Shown piece after piece: positions 59,828 through 64,000 of a stretch of DNA of 64,000 bases (within the stretch, counting starts at the first letter, position 1; each line of letters opens with the position of its first letter). The stretch comes from Ochotona curzoniae (Eukaryota; Chordata; Mammalia; Lagomorpha; Ochotonidae). The notes beneath the pieces are model-generated. The model searched no databases. It saw only the letters and a list, made by a program, of their open reading frames with translations, and had not been told where the DNA came from. The translations under genes were made by a program, and so were the position numbers. The stretch is taken from assembly GCF_017591425.1 (NCBI RefSeq), contig NW_024466512.1:25101501-25165500 (forward strand), given 5' to 3'.

Positions 59828-60128
59828 CTTGGAGACTGGCATTGTGGTCCACAAAGTGAAACAGCTGCATGTAATACCAGTATCCCAAAAGGATGCTACT
59901 GCTTCAGTTTTCATTCAGCTCCATGCTAGCTAGGGAAAGCAGCAGAGAATGGCCGAAGTGCTTGGGTCACTGTACCCACTCAAATAGGAGACCTGAACTG
60001 AATGAAGCTCCTGGTTTTGAACTGGCTTTACAGCGAGTCATTACGTTCATCTGGGAAGTGAACCAGCAGATGGGAGACTCACTATCTCTCCTCCCATTTC
60101 TGTAACTTGACCTTTCCAAAAAAAAAGT
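59828..60128 (+). mobile_element. C-type SINE
   Basis: The head is GAGACTGGCATTGTGGTCCA. Then come GAAAGCAGCAGAGAATGGCC, GAATGAAGCTCCTGGTTTTG and GTGAACCAGCAGATGGGAG, ending CTTTCCAAAAAAAAA. Confidence 0.85.
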
Positions 60129-60129
60129 T

Positions 60130-61330
60130 GTTCCTGGACAAGCGAGATGCCAAATGGAAATACCCTTTCTAGTTACAAAATCAACTCAATCCCCTTGTAC
60201 CTAGTCAAATGTTACACTGCTGGGAGAAAAACAGCCAAGACAGATGAGTATTCAGGGCCTAGTTAATGACAAACTTGTGTTAACTATACCATGGGGAAGG
60301 CGGGGAAATCCCCAGCAGGGAAGTGCCACCCCAGCCCTCAGGCAGGGAGAAAGGGGGAAGAGGTCCTGGGGACACCTTGAAGTAGGAGCAGCCAAGGGCA
60401 TGTCTGACCAAACTTGACCCTGCACTGGCTGGCACTTCCAAGAATCAAGTCTTAGGTTACCTCAGATGAGGTTTCTTGGGGGATTCATCAATTAGACGGC
60501 TGGACTCAAACTCCAGCCATAAGGAAGACCACAAAATACATGGTTTGACTCTGCAGTACATGTATCTGGACTGGGCCTTCTCAGTTGCTGATGCCTGTGC
60601 AGTGGACAGCATGTCCAAATGCACATGGGGACATTAAGGCCAGCTCATCCAGGCCAGTAGGAGACATCAGGGATGAAATGCATAACAAGTTGGACAATTC
60701 TCCTAGCCAATCTTTGCAGCATGTTCCTGGGCCTGCAGATGCACTAAGGTGGACTTTGTCAACCAACTGCTCTTGGAAGATTTTCTCAACCCTAGAGCAA
60801 CAAAAACAGCAATGTGTCAGAACTATCAAAACTACTCAAGCAACACCCTCAGAACATTCTTGCCCACAGTGGCGTCTCTAGAAATGTCAACAAATGACTG
60901 TCTCCCATCCTTAAGTGCCAATGTCATTTGATAGAAAGGAATGGTCCTCTCTCCCTCTTCCCCTGCAGATACAGGAGAAAAAAAACCACTGAAACGTGTC
61001 CCACCCACCTTCCTCCATATCTGAACCTCCCCATCCTATTCAGAGGCTCAACAGGAAAGCAATACTAAAAAGAAAATTTAAAAATCCTAGAAAATCAGTA
61101 ACGTGTCAGAACTCCAAACAGCAAAAAGTTGTTAAAAATGTTTCACTGTTTTATGATTTATTTGTTATTTCACAAAAATATTCATAAATAGCAATAGATA
61201 CTTCTCAATGATACTAACAGGCTATTGTATTATCAGAGAATGAATGCCTTTGAATCCCAATCAGGACAAAAGACTAAATAACACCATTTCTTCTACACCA
61301 TTAAAACATATTAAATGATTTGCTCAATAA
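60130..61330. other. Unassigned intronic sequence
   Basis: No exon with convincing splice sites and no SINE is seen. The GC-richer part (60.24-60.95 kb) has the look of old, decayed transposon coding or 5' sequence. Several frames of 60-98 codons cross it on both strands without family resemblance. Confidence 0.35.
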
Positions 61331-61339
61331 AAGCCACAG

Positions 61340-64000
61340 GTCCATTCCCGTATCAGCGAGCTGCAGGATAGAGGACGGCAGACAGCCATGGGGGTCTGAC
61401 CATGCAGGCTGGGGTTGAGGGGGAAGGCTAGGGGTATAGCACCAGCAGGCAAGTGAGGACCTGGGAACTCGCCTCTACTCAGGTGGAGCAAACCTGGGGA
61501 TTTCTCCACGTCCTTGTTCCTGGGCAAAGAGAGCCCCAGGTCAGCATGCTCTCCCCTGGTGCTGGTGGACCAGGCCTAGAGAACTTCAATGGGTCTGGAA
61601 CTTATTGAGGGGTAAGGCACCAGGCCAGCACATGTACCAGAAGCTTGGGATTTTGGTGGGAGGACAGAACTCCAGATCAGCACACCACCCACTAGGGTTC
61701 TGAAGGCTGGGCTGGAGAACTCACGCACTCGTGGGGATGCTGATTGATTAGGGAAATGAGAAAGGGGAATACAGGGTAGGGAGGATTGACATGGGCATAT
61801 CTAGCAAGAAAGGAATAACTCCTGAGGGACTCCCAACAACAAAGTCACTGTACTTGCATGTAAGTGAGGGGACTGAGACCTGGTGGTTTGCAGGGGAGAT
61901 ATGGGTCAGACCAATAGGCCAGCCCATATGGGAGGCCTGAGCTGGGTTTCTTAGCATGGAACATTGCTGACCACCACATGCCATCCCCCACAAAAGCTAG
62001 GGCTGCAGCCTTTCTTGCAGTTCTAGACTCTAGTACCTGACAGTGAGTGTTGGAACAGGGGACAAGTCACATTAGGCTGGGCCATGACACGAACCAAGAG
62101 AACTAGGTCCGGGAGCAGATTCTATGGGGGATTTGTGGGTCTAACCCTGCAGGATTACAAATCCCATTGGTCAGTTTAAGAATTGAGGTAGTGATGTGCT
62201 GAGCTACCCATATTCATGGAACCTGCCAACATTTACAGGTACTGGGGTGGGAACAGGACAGGCAGGGTCAAGCTGCAGCACCTGCATGCACACTCTAAAA
62301 TAGGGAGTGGGGCGGCCTGAGCCACAACATCCACCATCTCATACAAAAGCCAGGATGGAGGGGGCAGGCTATGTCAGTTAAGGTCCTGGGACCTGCTGGC
62401 ATGTGTGAGATATGGGTCTGGGAGAGGGAATAGTGGGGAACTTGGGAAACTCCCCTAGGGAGTCACAGCTTCTGCTGATCAGCATGTGATCCAGGATGGG
62501 TGTTGGGAAGGATGAGCAAGGTAGCTTCATCCACTAGCAAGTGTGTGGGTTGATTTTGGAAGGGGGTGGACCAGACAGTGCCAAACAAACCTTAGCCCAC
62601 TGTCAAGTGCATAAATCAGGCTGGAGTGAAAATCACACTAGGCTAGGTTATCACATCTACCAGTTTGCATGAGCCAGGGATGGAAGCAGACTGAGCAGGG
62701 CCTGGTTGTAGCCTGCCAGCAAGAGTTGGGATTGGGTGCTGGCCAGGTAAGGCCAGGCAAGGCCAGGCTGCAGCTTCAGAAGGCAAAGGCCAAGACAAAT
62801 GAGGAGCTATGCCAAGCTGGGTCAGAGCAATCACTGGCAAGCGTGAGATCTGTGGTGGGGAATAGGCCTGATTGGGGAGCTAAGGGGACATACTGGCTCG
62901 GTTGTAGTTCCTGCTGCTGAGTGTGAGAGCCAGAGTGGGAGCTGCAGTCTTGTCTGAACTGTAGTGTCCCTTGGCACAGGTCTGGACTGGGTCTGGAGTG
63001 TGCCAGACTGGGCTAGACTCCAGCACCCACTGCTGCACATGAGAACCATGGGCTGTGCTAGGTTTCTGCTCCTGCTGAGCTAAGTGCAAGCTGTGCCTGG
63101 GTGTGGACCAGGCTTGGCTAGGCTGTAGCACCCAACTAGAAGAACCAGAATGGATGAGGGCCTGTCGGGAAACAACCATGTTCCTCTAGGACAAGAGGTG
63201 GATCAACCAGTGTGAGCAAGATCTAGAAATGGGAGAGGTTCTGATAGAGGAACTTGGGGAACTCCTCTGTGGACACAGTCCCTGCAAGTGAGTGTACGAA
63301 CCAAAACAAAGAGCAGACCAGAACAAGCCAGGTAATGGTACCCACCAGTATACATTTGGCTCAGGTCAGGGGCAAGCCAGGCTGGGCCAGGTCATATCAT
63401 CAACTGGCAATTCCAAAAACTAGAATGGTGTATGGGTCATGTCAGGTCTGTCTGTAATACCAGCAGTTCACATGAGGGCTGGGACACTGGCTGGGATGGG
63501 CTACAGGACCCACCGGCAAATGTTGAGGTGAGGTTGGCCGTGATAGACTGGGCCGCAGTGTTCAACCAGCACATGTGGGTGGGGGTGGGGGAGGAGGCAA
63601 ACCCAGCAGGGAGGCTGTGTGGGGCTTCCCTGCTGGATCACCACTACCAGTGGTGAGTGAGAGCTGGAATTAAGGGCAAACCAGGTCAGGCAGGGCTACA
63701 ACACAGGTTGGCCTATATGTGAGCTGGATCAGGGGAAAGCCAGACTGTGTTGGCTATTCCTACTGGTGCATGCATAAGCCAAAAAGCTGTGGGCTGGTTG
63801 GGCTTTGCTGCAGCATCAGTTGGAAGATGCTGGCATGGGGGGCAAATTTTGTTAAGCCAAACTGCAAAACTACCTGGAGAGTGCAGGATCCAGGAGTAGG
63901 AGTGGGCTCAGTAGGAAAAAATAGTGGGCACTGTCCTCTTGGGTTGCCACTCCTACTGGTCAACATGAGAACCATGAGGAGGGGAAGGCATGGCTAACAG
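61340..64000 (+). repeat. GC-rich array of a degenerate ~55-65 bp unit
   Basis: The motif 'GGCTGGGC..GCAGCACCCACTGGCA..TGTGAGAGCCAGGATGGG' recurs in altered form about every 55-65 bp. Examples are CTGCTGGCATGTGTGAGATA (62395), TCCTGCTGCTGAGTGTGAGA (62910), CAGCACCCACTGCTGCACAT (63022), ACCCACCGGCAAATGTTGAG (63511) and CTACTGGTCAACATGAGAAC (63952). I count roughly 30 partial units, and the array runs off the window. It could be a decayed minisatellite or the repetitive 5'UTR of a lagomorph L1. No gene is supported in it. Confidence 0.6.

Larger units (their letters stand above)
49440..64000 (-). other. LCOR: LCOR upstream intron (continues beyond the window)
   Basis: No further LCOR exon is recognisable up to the right edge. 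The human gene extends well over 100 kb, so the promoter is outside. The interval is repeat-dense to 60.1 kb, then mostly unique from 60.1 to 61.3 kb, followed by a degenerate GC-rich array. Confidence 0.55.

Noticed and set aside
60581..60881. Overlapping frames of 82 and 98 codons on both strands
   Set aside because: No splice context, no family resemblance, and the two frames shadow each other.
62643..63997. Several frames of 60-99 codons on both strands in the right-hand array
   Set aside because: They follow the GC-rich repeat unit and have no recognisable domain.
1..64000. Prokaryotic systems, CRISPR arrays, operons, tRNA or rRNA genes
   Set aside because: None seen. The SINE heads are tRNA-derived but are not functional tRNA genes, and the array at the right end lacks CRISPR repeat-spacer regularity.

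Overview
The window is mammalian nuclear DNA and almost certainly lagomorph, most likely a pika (Ochotona) rather than a rabbit. Intron-split vertebrate genes with GT/AG junctions are present, and the space between exons carries about 25 copies of the tRNA-derived lagomorph C-type SINE. The younger copies have the form I associate with pika; that species call is from memory and not proven here.

Layout: bases 21-1261 (+ strand) hold the last two coding exons of SLIT1, covering the C-terminal EGF repeats and the cystine-knot (CTCK) domain, followed by a 3'UTR of about 2 kb. Everything else belongs to the convergent gene LCOR on the minus strand, matching the LCOR/SLIT1 neighbourhood of human 10q24. 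Read in transcript order (descending coordinates), the LCOR exons are: 49439-49307 (an in-frame N-terminal extension resembling LCORL), 43112-42825 (the classical ATG, an LSKLL box and the PLDLTVR CtBP motif), 40225-40132 (the VLDLST CtBP motif), then two mutually exclusive terminal exons. The proximal one (37673-36704) encodes the psq-type helix-turn-helix and gives classical 433-residue LCOR. The distal one (19959-15642) encodes 1438 residues of the former C10orf12 reading frame and gives PALI1, a PRC2 accessory protein. Both terminal exons supply exactly one base to the codon left open by the 40132 exon, so both isoforms stay in frame. All visible splice junctions are intact.

The untranslated parts are large. 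About 10 kb after the PALI1 stop (roughly 15.6 down to 5.4 kb) and about 8 kb after the short-LCOR stop (roughly 36.7 down to 28.3 kb) are nearly free of SINEs and probably form long 3'UTRs. In contrast, 44.8-60.1 kb is packed with SINEs, an old L1 fragment split by two SINEs, MaLR-type LTR pieces, a very short L1 insertion with target-site duplications, and a SINE nested in a SINE. The right edge (about 61.3-64.0 kb) is a GC-rich array of a degenerate unit of about 55-65 bp. It has no gene and may be either L1 5'UTR material or a decayed minisatellite.

No prokaryotic system, CRISPR array, operon or wholly new gene system is visible. The most notable points are the LCORL-like N-terminal LCOR exon, two histone-H3-tail-like TARKS motifs in the PALI1 exon, the 109-bp duplication inside an LTR, and the degenerate array at the right end.
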